Shown one piece after another: positions 1 through 6,965 of a stretch of DNA of 11,575 nucleotides. Numbering within the stretch: position 1 is the stretch's first letter; the number at the start of each line of letters is the position of its first letter. Below the pieces are notes generated by a model, which was not told the DNA's origin, searched no databases, and saw only the letters and a program-made list of their open reading frames with translations. The stretch is from the NCBI GenBank assembly GCA_001468855.1, contig LDIV01000001.1, forward strand, positions 464,340 to 475,914. Reading direction: 5' to 3'. Both the position numbers and the translations under genes were made by a program. This stretch comes from a candidate division TM6 bacterium UASB124 (GTDB taxonomy: Bacteria; Dependentiae; Babeliae; Babeliales; RVW-14).

Positions 1-715
1 GTGTGGCAATCTCCATCCCACCCGTTCTTTCAATTTTGCCCTCTCGAATGACATGAACAAAATCAGGGTTGAGGTAATCAAGGATTCGTTTGTAATGGGT
101 AATAAGCAAAAATGACATTGCTGGATTATCTTTTTTAATAACATTAATCGCGTTACACACGGCCTTCAACGCGTCTATATCAAGGCCAGAATCGATCTCA
201 TCAAGAATGACAAATTTAGGCTGAAGAACCGCTAACTGTAACATTTCTGCCAATTTCTTTTCACCACCGGAAAATGCTACATTAATAAAACGATCAACAA
301 ATTTTGCATCCATTTTAAGAAGATCAAGCTTTTTTGCCAAACGTTGATTAAATTCTTTAAGTCGCAATTGTTGCGGCGTACCATCATAAAGAGCATTATA
401 TGCCTGGCGCAAAAAGTCTTTGAACGTAATACCTTCTATTTCAATCGGATGTTGCATGGCAAGAAAGATACCGGCTTTTGCTCGCTTGTCAGGAGTTTGT
501 TTGTTAATAATATTCCCATCAAATTCTATTGTGCCATTGGTAATAATATAACGAGGATGCCCCATAATGGTATAGGCCAAAGAACTTTTGCCTGAACCAT
601 TTGGGCCCATAAGAACATGAAACTGACCGCTACCAATGGCCAAATTAATACCATTAAGTATGGCTTTTGTATCGACAGAAACGCAGAGATTTTTAATTGA
701 AAGTAGAATGTTCAC
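1..715 (-). CDS. sufC: SufC, Fe-S cluster assembly ATPase (3' end cut by window start)
   Basis: ABC-type ATPase of the SUF system. SufC binds SufB and SufD in the cytosol and drives Fe-S cluster assembly on the scaffold. I translated 238 residues from a GTG start. Visible motifs are Walker A GPNGSGKS (37-44), Q-loop Q88, signature SGGEKK (149-154), Walker B FVILDEID (168-175), D-loop SGLD and H-loop H207. LDEIDSGLDIDAL and the NVAFSGGEKK context are typical of SufC rather than of transporter ATPases. The GTG start at 715 is chosen because AAGAAAG lies about 7 nt upstream and the protein then begins with the usual short lead-in. Family length is near 250 residues, so only about 10-15 residues are missing. 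The usual SGGEKKRNE is SGGEKKLAE here. SufB/SufD genes would lie left of the window, which I cannot see. Confidence 0.93.
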   Translation of the reverse strand, partial: MNILLSIKNLCVSVDTKAILNGINLAIGSGQFHVLMGPNGSGKSSLAYTIMGHPRYIITNGTIEFDGNIINKQTPDKRAKAGIFLAMQHPIEIEGITFKDFLRQAYNALYDGTPQQLRLKEFNQRLAKKLDLLKMDAKFVDRFINVAFSGGEKKLAEMLQLAVLQPKFVILDEIDSGLDIDALKAVCNAINVIKKDNPAMSFLLITHYKRILDYLNPDFVHVIREGKIERTGGMEIAT

Positions 716-775
716 ACATATTCTTTCTTGAATTGATCGATAAATTAGCAACTTAAAGCAAGTATAAAAGTGAAT

Positions 776-816
776 AGGGCTTAATGCAAATACGAATGTA
801 GATTGCACTAAGCCCT
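776..816 (-). terminator. Hairpin after the small glycine-zipper lipoprotein gene
   Basis: Inverted repeat with 14-nt arms (776-789 and 803-816, AGGGCTTA.TGCAA), one mismatch and a 13-nt loop. It lies about 37 nt beyond the stop codon of the minus-strand gene ending at 854 and just before sufC. Only a weak, broken T-rich stretch follows it on the minus strand, so termination is likely but not certain. Confidence 0.6.
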
Positions 817-853
817 GTATATTTCTATCAATTCTAAGAAATACCCTAATATC

Positions 854-1081
854 TTATTTCTCGCCATCACCCATACTATGACCAATAAGCCCCCCTGATG
901 CACCACCAACTACAGCGCCTACAGCGGCACCGCCGGTATTACCTACGGCTGCACCTATACCTGCACCTGCTGCAGCACCAAGAGCAACGCCTGCAATCGT
1001 CTTTTCTTTTTTTGTGCAACTAACACAACAAAGCAGAGCTCCTATAACTAATGCCCCAAAAAGATAATTGATTACTTTCAT
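854..1081 (-). CDS. Small glycine-zipper lipoprotein, paralogue A
   Basis: 75-residue envelope lipoprotein of unknown role. Residues 1-21 form a signal peptide, with a lipidation-type Cys at 22 (CVSC, a weak lipobox). A short charged stretch TKKEK follows, then a Gly/Ala-rich glycine-zipper segment (about 29-68) with repeated GxxxG spacing such as GAAAGAGIGAAVG. Such segments occur in small outer-membrane lipoproteins of the Gly-zipper/OmpA-like and YMGG families and probably form a membrane-associated hairpin. The ATG at 1081 is preferred over the in-frame ATG at 1126 because AAAGGAG stands just upstream and the signal peptide then starts properly. I count 57 of 75 positions identical to the adjacent gene at 1262-1576, so the pair arose by tandem duplication. 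It has its own promoter-like element and hairpin. Confidence 0.85.
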   Translation of the reverse strand: MKVINYLFGALVIGALLCCVSCTKKEKTIAGVALGAAAGAGIGAAVGNTGGAAVGAVVGGASGGLIGHSMGDGEK

Positions 1082-1127
1082 CCTCGTCTCCTTTATAGCT
1101 TTGGACTTTACACTTATTACGACCATG

Positions 1128-1155
1128 ATTTAATCCTAATAGAAAACAAGCGCAA
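1128..1155 (-). promoter_or_regulatory. Promoter-like element upstream of paralogue A
   Basis: Read on the minus strand, TTGCGC (1150-1155) is followed after 16 nt by TTAAAT (1128-1133), resembling a sigma-70 -35/-10 pair. The block TTTCTATTAGGATTAAAT is shared with the region upstream of paralogue B at the same internal spacing. This supports a conserved functional promoter. It lies about 46 nt upstream of the chosen start codon. Confidence 0.5.
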
Positions 1156-1179
1156 TGGTCTATAGTTTGATTAAACACG

Positions 1180-1212
1180 TAGACCCAACGGGACAAATTC
1201 ACGTTGGGTCTA
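1180..1212 (-). terminator. Hairpin between the two glycine-zipper lipoprotein genes
   Basis: Perfect 11-bp inverted repeat TAGACCCAACG (1180-1190 and 1202-1212) with an 11-nt loop. It lies about 50 nt past the stop of the gene at 1262-1576 and upstream of the promoter-like element of the next gene. There is no strong T run on either strand, so it could be a terminator or an mRNA 3'-end stabilising hairpin. Confidence 0.55.
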
Positions 1213-1261
1213 TATTCAACATGAAGTATATTTTTTACGTTATATTACTTTGAGCCTTTTT

Positions 1262-1576
1262 TCATTTTTTTATCGGCTTTTTTGCAGATTTTTCTGCTTT
1301 TTTTGTTTCCTTTTTCATTTTCTTGTCTGCTTTATCGATCTTTTTGGTTTCCTTCTTGTCGTCACCAAGACTATGACCAATAAGACCACCACCTGTACCG
1401 CCAAGAACAGCACCAACAGCCGCACCACCGGCATTACCAACTGCTGCACCTATACCTGCACCGGCAGCAGCACCAAGCACAACACCTGCAACTGTTTTTT
1501 CTTTCTTGGTGCATCCGGCACTGCAAAGCAAAGATCCTATTATTAATGCACCGCAAAGATATTTTGCTGTTTTCAT
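1262..1576 (-). CDS. Small glycine-zipper lipoprotein with lysine-rich tail, paralogue B
   Basis: 104-residue predicted envelope lipoprotein of unknown role. A signal peptide (1-21) ends in SAG before Cys22, the likely lipidation site. TKKEKT and a glycine-zipper segment (about 29-68, with GAAAGAGIGAAVG) follow, nearly identical to the neighbouring gene at 854-1081. Unlike that gene, this one continues into a tail (72-104) in which I count 16 Lys in 33 residues, mixed with Glu, Asp and Ala. The tail is strongly basic and probably helical, and could bind anionic polymers such as peptidoglycan, LPS or nucleic acid; this is inference. The ATG start is well supported by AAGGAG 7-8 nt upstream. 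The gene is monocistronic by appearance, with a terminator upstream and a hairpin downstream. Confidence 0.88.
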   Translation of the reverse strand: MKTAKYLCGALIIGSLLCSAGCTKKEKTVAGVVLGAAAGAGIGAAVGNAGGAAVGAVLGGTGGGLIGHSLGDDKKETKKIDKADKKMKKETKKAEKSAKKPIKK

Positions 1577-1628
1577 TTCTTATCTCCTTCTTTATTAAAC
1601 AACCACCTAATACCACCACCCATTTATA

Positions 1629-1656
1629 ATTTTATTCTAATAGAAATATTAGTCCA
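1629..1656 (-). promoter_or_regulatory. Promoter-like element upstream of paralogue B
   Basis: On the minus strand TGGACT (1651-1656) is followed after 16 nt by TAAAAT (1629-1634, one mismatch to the -10 consensus). The internal block TTTCTATTAGAATAAAAT matches that upstream of paralogue A at 16 of 18 positions. It lies downstream of the operon terminator at 1682-1717 and about 55 nt before the start codon, as expected for a separate promoter. Confidence 0.55.
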
Positions 1657-1681
1657 GGGCTAGAGTTTAGTAAAAAAAGTA

Positions 1682-1717
1682 AAAAGCCCAGTGTGATGTA
1701 GACCAAACTGGGCTTTT
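1682..1717 (-). terminator. Intrinsic terminator of the bat operon
   Basis: Perfect 11-bp inverted repeat AAAAGCCCAGT / ACTGGGCTTTT (1682-1692 and 1707-1717) with a 14-nt loop. On the minus strand the stem runs into TTTTT, AC and a further seven T. It lies about 20 nt beyond the stop of the last operon gene (1739). This is a classical rho-independent terminator. Confidence 0.85.
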
Positions 1718-1738
1718 ATAATCAAATACGATACTTAA

Positions 1739-2266
1739 TTATCGGCAGGCCAATGCTTGTGCATTTTTGCAATATGGACAGTATCGGTAGCCACTATTTG
1801 GGCTAAAAACTGTTGAACATTCACGGCAATAACGTTCTCTAATAAGTTCACCACCGCACGTTGGACAACTGTTGGCTCCTGTAAGCGTTACTTGCCTATT
1901 GCATCGGCAGCACCAACGATTTTTAAGCTGTTCGTTTTCTGCTCTTATTCTGTTTATTTCATGTTGCGTTGCGGCCTCTCTACGAGCCTGAATTCGTGCC
2001 ATATGCTCTCTTTGCTCGTCAGCCTCTTCTTCATCAGCTGCACGTCCAATACTACCACCAACAAGGTTACCAACTAAACCACCTAATGCTGCACCAACAA
2101 CACGGTTTTTACTATTGGTAACGGCAGCACCAAGCGCTGCGCCGGTTGCAGTACCAAACAAACTACCAGTGGATTCGTTCTTTCCACAACCAGGAGCAAG
2201 TATGGCGATGAGTAATGTTGCCCCCAAGAGAATAAGAGGGGTATTAGCTCTATGCGTCTTGTTCAT
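1739..2266 (-). CDS. Glycine-zipper lipoprotein with C-terminal double zinc ribbon
   Basis: 175-residue protein in three parts. Residues 1-26 are a signal peptide ending in LAPG before Cys27, the probable lipidation site. Residues 33-74 are a glycine zipper (GTATGAALGAAV, GAALGGLVGNLVGGSIG). Residues 78-117 are charged and probably form a coiled coil. The C terminus holds two zinc-ribbon Cys sets: C119/C122 with C134/C137, and C147/C150 with C163/C166, as in double zinc-ribbon (DZR-like) domains. The ATG at 2266 is preferred over a TTG at 2281 because AGAGGA precedes it at good spacing. It starts 18 nt after batE and is the last gene before the terminator, so it is co-transcribed with the bat genes. 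Function is unknown. A Cys4-type zinc domain on an exported protein is unusual. If the lipobox is false, the protein could instead be an inner-membrane protein with a cytosolic zinc domain. Confidence 0.85.
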   Translation of the reverse strand: MNKTHRANTPLILLGATLLIAILAPGCGKNESTGSLFGTATGAALGAAVTNSKNRVVGAALGGLVGNLVGGSIGRAADEEEADEQREHMARIQARREAATQHEINRIRAENEQLKNRWCCRCNRQVTLTGANSCPTCGGELIRERYCRECSTVFSPNSGYRYCPYCKNAQALACR

Positions 2267-2284
2267 AATATCCTCTATCAAATA

Positions 2285-3070
2285 CTAGATTTTTTCTATA
2301 ACTCGTCTGTCAATCCATCCTATTATGCCATTCACGCGGATTTTATAGAAATCCCCCGATTCTTTTAGAATATCAGCCTCTTGTCCTTCAGGCAACTGCA
2401 TTAAAACCGTAAAATTTGATCCTGGACCGGATGATAATGGTGCAGGAACCTTGATAACTACAAGCTTTTCTCTTTGTAACGAACTATATTTGATAGCCAA
2501 CATCGATGCAGAAACAGCCTGCAGAAGGAAAAAACATATAATAACGAACTTTTGTTTGCGTTGATACCAATAACGCAAATAGATAAACAAAATTAACCAA
2601 ACAAAGAGAACAAATAATTGAAGACTCACTAACGGTATGGCTCTAATCAAGGAGATCGTTGAATTTTTTACACCCTTGCAAAAGTTAGCAACTGACCGTA
2701 CAACGGTCACCTCTTGTTCATCAGCCTTCGACGCCCCTGCCAAACGCTTTTTAACCAAATCAATATTGCCCATCAATTCATCGCGCCCCAAGAATCCCCA
2801 ATCTCTTTCAGCTCTACGCCAATAAGCCAAGGCATAACCTAATTTATTAAGCTTATACGCACAATTGCCCAAATTATAATAAACAGCAGCGCCTTTATCA
2901 GGAATTTGCAAATAAAGCTCATATGCTTTAGCAAAATCACCATTTTTATACAGCTCATTAGCCTGTGTAAAAAGTGCTTGCGGATCCTGTTGTACTTGGC
3001 CTTGCAATTGCTGTACACATAATGTCAAAAGGCTTAATATAAACACACTCATAATTCTTTTTGTTTTCAT
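2285..3070 (-). CDS. batE: BatE, TPR and SH3-domain protein of the Bat complex
   Basis: 261 residues. An N-terminal signal peptide (about 1-24) is followed by TPR-like helices (about 31-90, with ALFTQANELYKNGDFAKA and YYNLGNCAYKL). After a linker come two membrane segments (about 145-167 and 174-193) and a C-terminal bacterial SH3 domain (about 203-261, with SSGPGSNF and GIIGWIDRRVI). This order (TPR, membrane, SH3) is the known BatE layout. BatE is thought to act in the periplasm with the VWA proteins BatA and BatB. The start codon overlaps the batD stop codon as ATGA, implying translational coupling, and an AGGGG ribosome site precedes it. No damage is visible. Confidence 0.88.
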   Translation of the reverse strand: MKTKRIMSVFILSLLTLCVQQLQGQVQQDPQALFTQANELYKNGDFAKAYELYLQIPDKGAAVYYNLGNCAYKLNKLGYALAYWRRAERDWGFLGRDELMGNIDLVKKRLAGASKADEQEVTVVRSVANFCKGVKNSTISLIRAIPLVSLQLFVLFVWLILFIYLRYWYQRKQKFVIICFFLLQAVSASMLAIKYSSLQREKLVVIKVPAPLSSGPGSNFTVLMQLPEGQEADILKESGDFYKIRVNGIIGWIDRRVIEKI

Positions 3071-4887
3071 ATACCCCTACTAGCGTTAAGAGTTATAAAC
3101 CAATACTGTGCTTTTTTTAGTAACGCATTATGGTTAGCGCCAGGTGTTTGTTGCGTTACAAACATAAGCTGAGCACAGTTGCCCATATATTCAATAAACT
3201 CGTCAATTTTTGCTTGTGGCCAACCAGATTGTTGTAATTGATGCGCAATCCAATCCTCAGTAACAACTTGAACATCAACACCATAAAGTACAGCTAAATA
3301 GTGTAAGAAGAATGGATGTAGCGCACAAGATTGACTACGTTTAATGATATCATTAAGTTTTTTTTCAAAATCCCCAGACTTTTTACATGGCACTCTTTTG
3401 AATAAAGTACGCACAACATTGTTCAAATAAGTTGCCACACTTTTTTGCAAAACAACAACAGGAACAATAAGCAAAATAATAAAAAGCCACCAAGGTAAAG
3501 ACCATGGAACGCGCTTATGAATTGGAGCATCATCAACAATAAAGTTAATATCTTGAACAGCTTGAGGTTGCTTTTGTTCTTTATTCAATACGACGGGTAA
3601 TTGTTGGGGTTGTTGTGGAATTGTCGCCTGCTGTGACAATTGTCCTTCGCCTTGCTTAATCATCAACGCAATAGGATTAGTTTTAATAGTTTTAACCATT
3701 TTTGTTGTCGTATCATAAAATCTAAACTCTTGTGATGGGATGGTTAAAGATCCAACATGAGCCGCCTGCACAACATATTCAAAGTGTTTTTTACCGCCGA
3801 TATAATCAGTACTAAGATCCTCATCAATAGAATTTTTTGATTCGTAATATTTGAATCCATCAGGAACATTAAGTTTAAGCGTTGGTATATGTTCCAAATC
3901 CGCCTTACCTTCCAAGGTAAGTGTTATCGTTATCGGCTCATTAATAATAGCCATTTGTTTGTTTGCCTGAGCAGTAAATTTGGTAAACGATCCAACCCCA
4001 TCAATTTGCCCTAAGCCGGTTGGCAATGGTATTACATTAATTTTGAGTCCATTTGATTGTGTTTGATGTTCTTCTTCGCGGGGTTCAAAAACATCAAAAA
4101 AATCCATACCAAAAAAACCTCTATGTTTTGCCTTTTGTTTAACTTGACGAGGAAGTGTATAAATAACCCTCAGAGGGGCTATCTCTTTTGTTCCCTCTTT
4201 AAGAGGCATTAAAACAAATTTTTGTTCTAAGGCCAGGTATTTTTTACCATCAAGAGAGATCTCTTTTTTAGTTGCTTGTTTAATTTGCTTGAATGAGAAA
4301 TCTGGGAAGTTAATATCACTATGACCAATATTAATAACGGAACCTCGCACATAAAAAGTAATCGTTGCAACAAGAGGTTCACCGATTAAAACTGTTTGCT
4401 TGCTTGTTTTGACCCTACACAAAACAGCACCCTGCTCACTCGATGATGATTGCTGTGTAGCCATCTTAACATCTTTGTTGATACGAACAGTTACGGTATT
4501 TGATTCCACCGTAGCACCCTGATGTTGGAGTTTAAGAGGCCCCAGAGCGAAAATACCTTCTTTATCTGTTTTGACCGTAAATCTTTGGCTTTGTTGCGAC
4601 TTAGCTTTGCCATTAATAATGGTAATACTTAATGATGGTTCCTGCTGATTAATAATATCAAACTGATCAAGCCCACCTATATCTGACGTTTTTACATAAT
4701 TAGTAAGGCCTTTAAGCGTAACAGCTACAGTAAAAGGTTGTCCCGGTTGCGTTGCCGGTCGCAAGGAGCCATCCGGCAGTTGTTCGGTGGCCACATCTTC
4801 AATGCTTAATACAGCTGATGGCTGCTGCGCATAAATGCAACTGCCAATTAATAAAAAAAAGTATAAAAAATAACGTTTCATAGGCAT
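3067..4887 (-). CDS. batD: BatD, large membrane-anchored periplasmic oxygen-tolerance protein
   Basis: 606 residues, a normal size for BatD. A signal peptide (about 1-20, ending CIYAQ) precedes a long beta-rich periplasmic region. Its beginning contains a family-like pattern: GQPFTVAVTLKG, SDIGGLDQFDI, INGKAKSQQSQRF and GIFALGPLKL. A Gln/Pro-rich linker (about 415-450) leads to one membrane helix (about 460-480, WSLPWWLFIILLIVPVVVL) and a cytosolic helical tail of about 120 residues. BatD probably serves as the periplasmic scaffold of the Bat complex. Two ATG codons (4887 and 4881) follow a GGGGGA ribosome site at 3 and 9 nt, so MKRYF at 4881 may be the true start. The gene begins 27 nt after batC and overlaps batE by 4 nt. 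Confidence 0.9.
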   Translation of the reverse strand: MPMKRYFLYFFLLIGSCIYAQQPSAVLSIEDVATEQLPDGSLRPATQPGQPFTVAVTLKGLTNYVKTSDIGGLDQFDIINQQEPSLSITIINGKAKSQQSQRFTVKTDKEGIFALGPLKLQHQGATVESNTVTVRINKDVKMATQQSSSSEQGAVLCRVKTSKQTVLIGEPLVATITFYVRGSVINIGHSDINFPDFSFKQIKQATKKEISLDGKKYLALEQKFVLMPLKEGTKEIAPLRVIYTLPRQVKQKAKHRGFFGMDFFDVFEPREEEHQTQSNGLKINVIPLPTGLGQIDGVGSFTKFTAQANKQMAIINEPITITLTLEGKADLEHIPTLKLNVPDGFKYYESKNSIDEDLSTDYIGGKKHFEYVVQAAHVGSLTIPSQEFRFYDTTTKMVKTIKTNPIALMIKQGEGQLSQQATIPQQPQQLPVVLNKEQKQPQAVQDINFIVDDAPIHKRVPWSLPWWLFIILLIVPVVVLQKSVATYLNNVVRTLFKRVPCKKSGDFEKKLNDIIKRSQSCALHPFFLHYLAVLYGVDVQVVTEDWIAHQLQQSGWPQAKIDEFIEYMGNCAQLMFVTQQTPGANHNALLKKAQYWFITLNASRGI

Positions 4888-4914
4888 ACATCCCCCGAAT
4901 AGTTTCCTTTTAGT

Positions 4915-5964
4915 TTACCACGGTTTTTGACCTTGTTGAGGTACTTGCTTCTGCTGTCCCGCTTGCCGCATGAGAATCTTTTTTTGGGTTTCAGACTCAT
5001 CTGCTTGTAGATTTTCTAAGATAGCACGCATACGGCGGGCTTCCATGTCTTCTTGCTGCTCCTTGGCAGCAGACCCGGCCAATTCTCCCGTTTGTTGCTT
5101 TTCTTGTTGCCCCTGCATAGGCTGAGGTTCAGATGGTTGTTGAACAGATTGTTCGGGAGATTGTGCATGATCAGAATTATCTTGCTTTTTTTCTTCGTCC
5201 TTTTTGTCACCAAATTTATCCTCTTGCCCCTGGGAACTTTTTTTAGAAGCATCGTTAGCGGATTGTTGTCGACTGCCTTGGTCTTGGTTTTGGTCGCCTT
5301 CTTTTTTGTCTTCTTTTACCTGATCTTTGCTTGAAGAATCTTGTGGTTTATCATCTTGTTGCTGTTGATTTTGTTGTTGATTCTGTTGCTGTTGGTCTTG
5401 TGATGGCTGTTTATCTTTATCCTGTTTCTGTCGATCCTGCTTTTGATTTTTTTGCTTCTGAGACAAATCCTTTAACTTCTTCTCGAGTTTCTCAAGAGTT
5501 TTTTTGGCATGTTTAAGGTTACTTTCTATCTTATTATTTTTAGGATCGAGCTTGAGAGCCTCCTCATAATCTGTAACAGCATTTTTTATTTCTGTAATGG
5601 TATTTTGAAGCATTGAAAGATCAAGATCTTTCGCTGATTCCCAGTTTTTTGACAAGCTTTCTTGCGCCTTTTTATACCGTAAATTACCAAGATTGTAGTG
5701 ATTTTGCTTTTTAAGTATTTTATCATCAGCTACATAATCAAGAGAACGTTGATAACTTGTTATAGCATCATCTGTTCGACCAGCTTTATGATAGGCAACC
5801 CCAAGATTATAATTAATCACTGGATCATTTGGCTTATCAACCTGTTGTTCAAGAAGATGCGCTATCTTTTCTTCAGGGGTTGGTGGCGTCGAAGGACCAA
5901 AGAAACTAAAACCTGCAAGAGGCGAAATCATAAGACTGAAAACAAAAACACCATACTTTTTCAT
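4915..5964 (-). CDS. batC: BatC, TPR protein of the Bat complex
   Basis: 349 residues from the ATG at 5964. This start gives a 4-nt ATGA overlap with batB; a GTG at 5973 is the alternative. A signal peptide (1-19) is followed by TPR units (about 47-77, 88-100 and 120-150; VINYNLGVAYHKAGRTDDAI, YNLGNLRYKKAQ, DYEEALKLDPKN). From about 155 to 300 the chain is extremely rich in Gln, Lys, Asp and Ser and is almost certainly disordered. The tail (306-349) is helical, with RRMRAILENLQADESETQKKI and a C-terminal PW, and resembles the conserved end of BatC proteins. BatC is regarded as a periplasmic adaptor for the VWA subunits. The long Gln-rich linker makes orthology alignment uncertain, but position between batB and batD settles the assignment. 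Confidence 0.87.
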   Translation of the reverse strand: MKKYGVFVFSLMISPLAGFSFFGPSTPPTPEEKIAHLLEQQVDKPNDPVINYNLGVAYHKAGRTDDAITSYQRSLDYVADDKILKKQNHYNLGNLRYKKAQESLSKNWESAKDLDLSMLQNTITEIKNAVTDYEEALKLDPKNNKIESNLKHAKKTLEKLEKKLKDLSQKQKNQKQDRQKQDKDKQPSQDQQQQNQQQNQQQQDDKPQDSSSKDQVKEDKKEGDQNQDQGSRQQSANDASKKSSQGQEDKFGDKKDEEKKQDNSDHAQSPEQSVQQPSEPQPMQGQQEKQQTGELAGSAAKEQQEDMEARRMRAILENLQADESETQKKILMRQAGQQKQVPQQGQKPW

Positions 5965-6965
5965 AGCATCCACTCAAGAGCTAAACAAATCCACGCAATA
6001 CCTAAAAACCACGGATATTGATCTTCAAATAACGATAATTTTCTATCTTCAAAGCTTTCTTTCTCATAATGAGCAAGAAGCGATGCAATCGCATCGACAT
6101 CACTATCATCATATGTAGCACGTACATAGTGGCCATTCAATTTGGCACACAATTCTTGTAATAATTTTTCATTCAACGCGGAAAGAACAATATTCCCCTT
6201 TTCATCTGTTTCATGCCCGGCTTGGTTACCAGAGGTATCAAATTTTGGAATCGGCGCTCCTTCAGTAGTACCAACACCAAGAGCAAAAACGTGTAAATTT
6301 TCTTTGACAGCCTTGCTTTGAGCTGCATTAAGATTAAGTGAAAAATCTTCACCGTCGGTAAGTAAAACAACCAATTTATTTTTTCGCCCGGTCGCCGCCT
6401 CAAATACTTCAAGAGCTTTACCTAACGCCTTATCAAGTGATGTAGTGCCAGATGAAATAATTTCAGTATCAACATGATCAAGAAAGGTTAACAATGCAGT
6501 TTTATCAATAGTCAGGGGACATTGAACAAATGCTGTTCCGGAAAAAACAATAAGGCCAACACGCTCACACGTTAATTTCGAAAGAAGAGTACGAATTTTA
6601 AGTTTTGCAAAATCAAGACGCGTTGGCTTGATATCTTTAGCCAACATACTTCGAGAAATATCAAGAATAATAACAACATCTCTGCCTTCTTGCTTAATAA
6701 TCTGGTCTTTTTTGCCCCATTGAGGTTGTAATAACGCCAAAAACATAAAGCATAAACCGATTATAAGCAGAAACATTTTAAGAAATTGTTTTCTCAAAGA
6801 AAAATGTTTAAAGATAAGACCTATATTGCTTGGATGAACTAATTGTTTAACATTTTCTTTAATACGATGATAATTTGCTATTAACAGCACCCCCAAGATA
6901 ATAAAAACGGGCAGCAAAACAATGCGATCAATGCCTGCCCAATGAATACCAAGTGTCTCCATCAT
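5961..6965 (-). CDS. batB: BatB, membrane-anchored VWA-domain protein
   Basis: 334 residues from the ATG at 6965, whose ATGA overlap with the batA stop codon decides the start; a GTG at 6983 is less likely. Two membrane helices (about 14-31 and 63-80) precede a von Willebrand A domain with an intact metal site: DISRS (102-106), T174/T175 and TDGED (203-207). The PQWG sequence before the domain and the C-terminal helix (WFLGIAWICLALEWML) are typical of BatB. VWA domains bind a divalent metal and mediate protein contacts. BatA and BatB are thought to form the membrane core of the complex. GAGGA lies about 9 nt upstream of the start. Confidence 0.92.
   Translation of the reverse strand: MMETLGIHWAGIDRIVLLPVFIILGVLLIANYHRIKENVKQLVHPSNIGLIFKHFSLRKQFLKMFLLIIGLCFMFLALLQPQWGKKDQIIKQEGRDVVIILDISRSMLAKDIKPTRLDFAKLKIRTLLSKLTCERVGLIVFSGTAFVQCPLTIDKTALLTFLDHVDTEIISSGTTSLDKALGKALEVFEAATGRKNKLVVLLTDGEDFSLNLNAAQSKAVKENLHVFALGVGTTEGAPIPKFDTSGNQAGHETDEKGNIVLSALNEKLLQELCAKLNGHYVRATYDDSDVDAIASLLAHYEKESFEDRKLSLFEDQYPWFLGIAWICLALEWML

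Noticed and set aside
344..595. Plus-strand reading frame opposite sufC
   Set aside because: It lies wholly opposite the well-supported sufC frame, has no ribosome site and shows no recognisable protein features.
776..816. Hairpin as a possible small RNA or mobile repeat
   Set aside because: It occurs once and sits where a 3'-end hairpin of the upstream gene is expected. The other gene-end hairpins in the window have different stem sequences, so there is no repeat family.
1250..1546. Plus-strand frame rich in Thr, Phe and Cys
   Set aside because: It is the antisense shadow of the lysine-rich tail and glycine zipper of the minus-strand lipoprotein; its composition simply mirrors those codons.
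5053..5516. Plus-strand frames with long hydrophobic stretches
   Set aside because: They are antisense to the Gln/Lys/Asp-rich linker of BatC, whose complement reads as Leu/Phe/Val codons, so the apparent membrane segments are an artefact.
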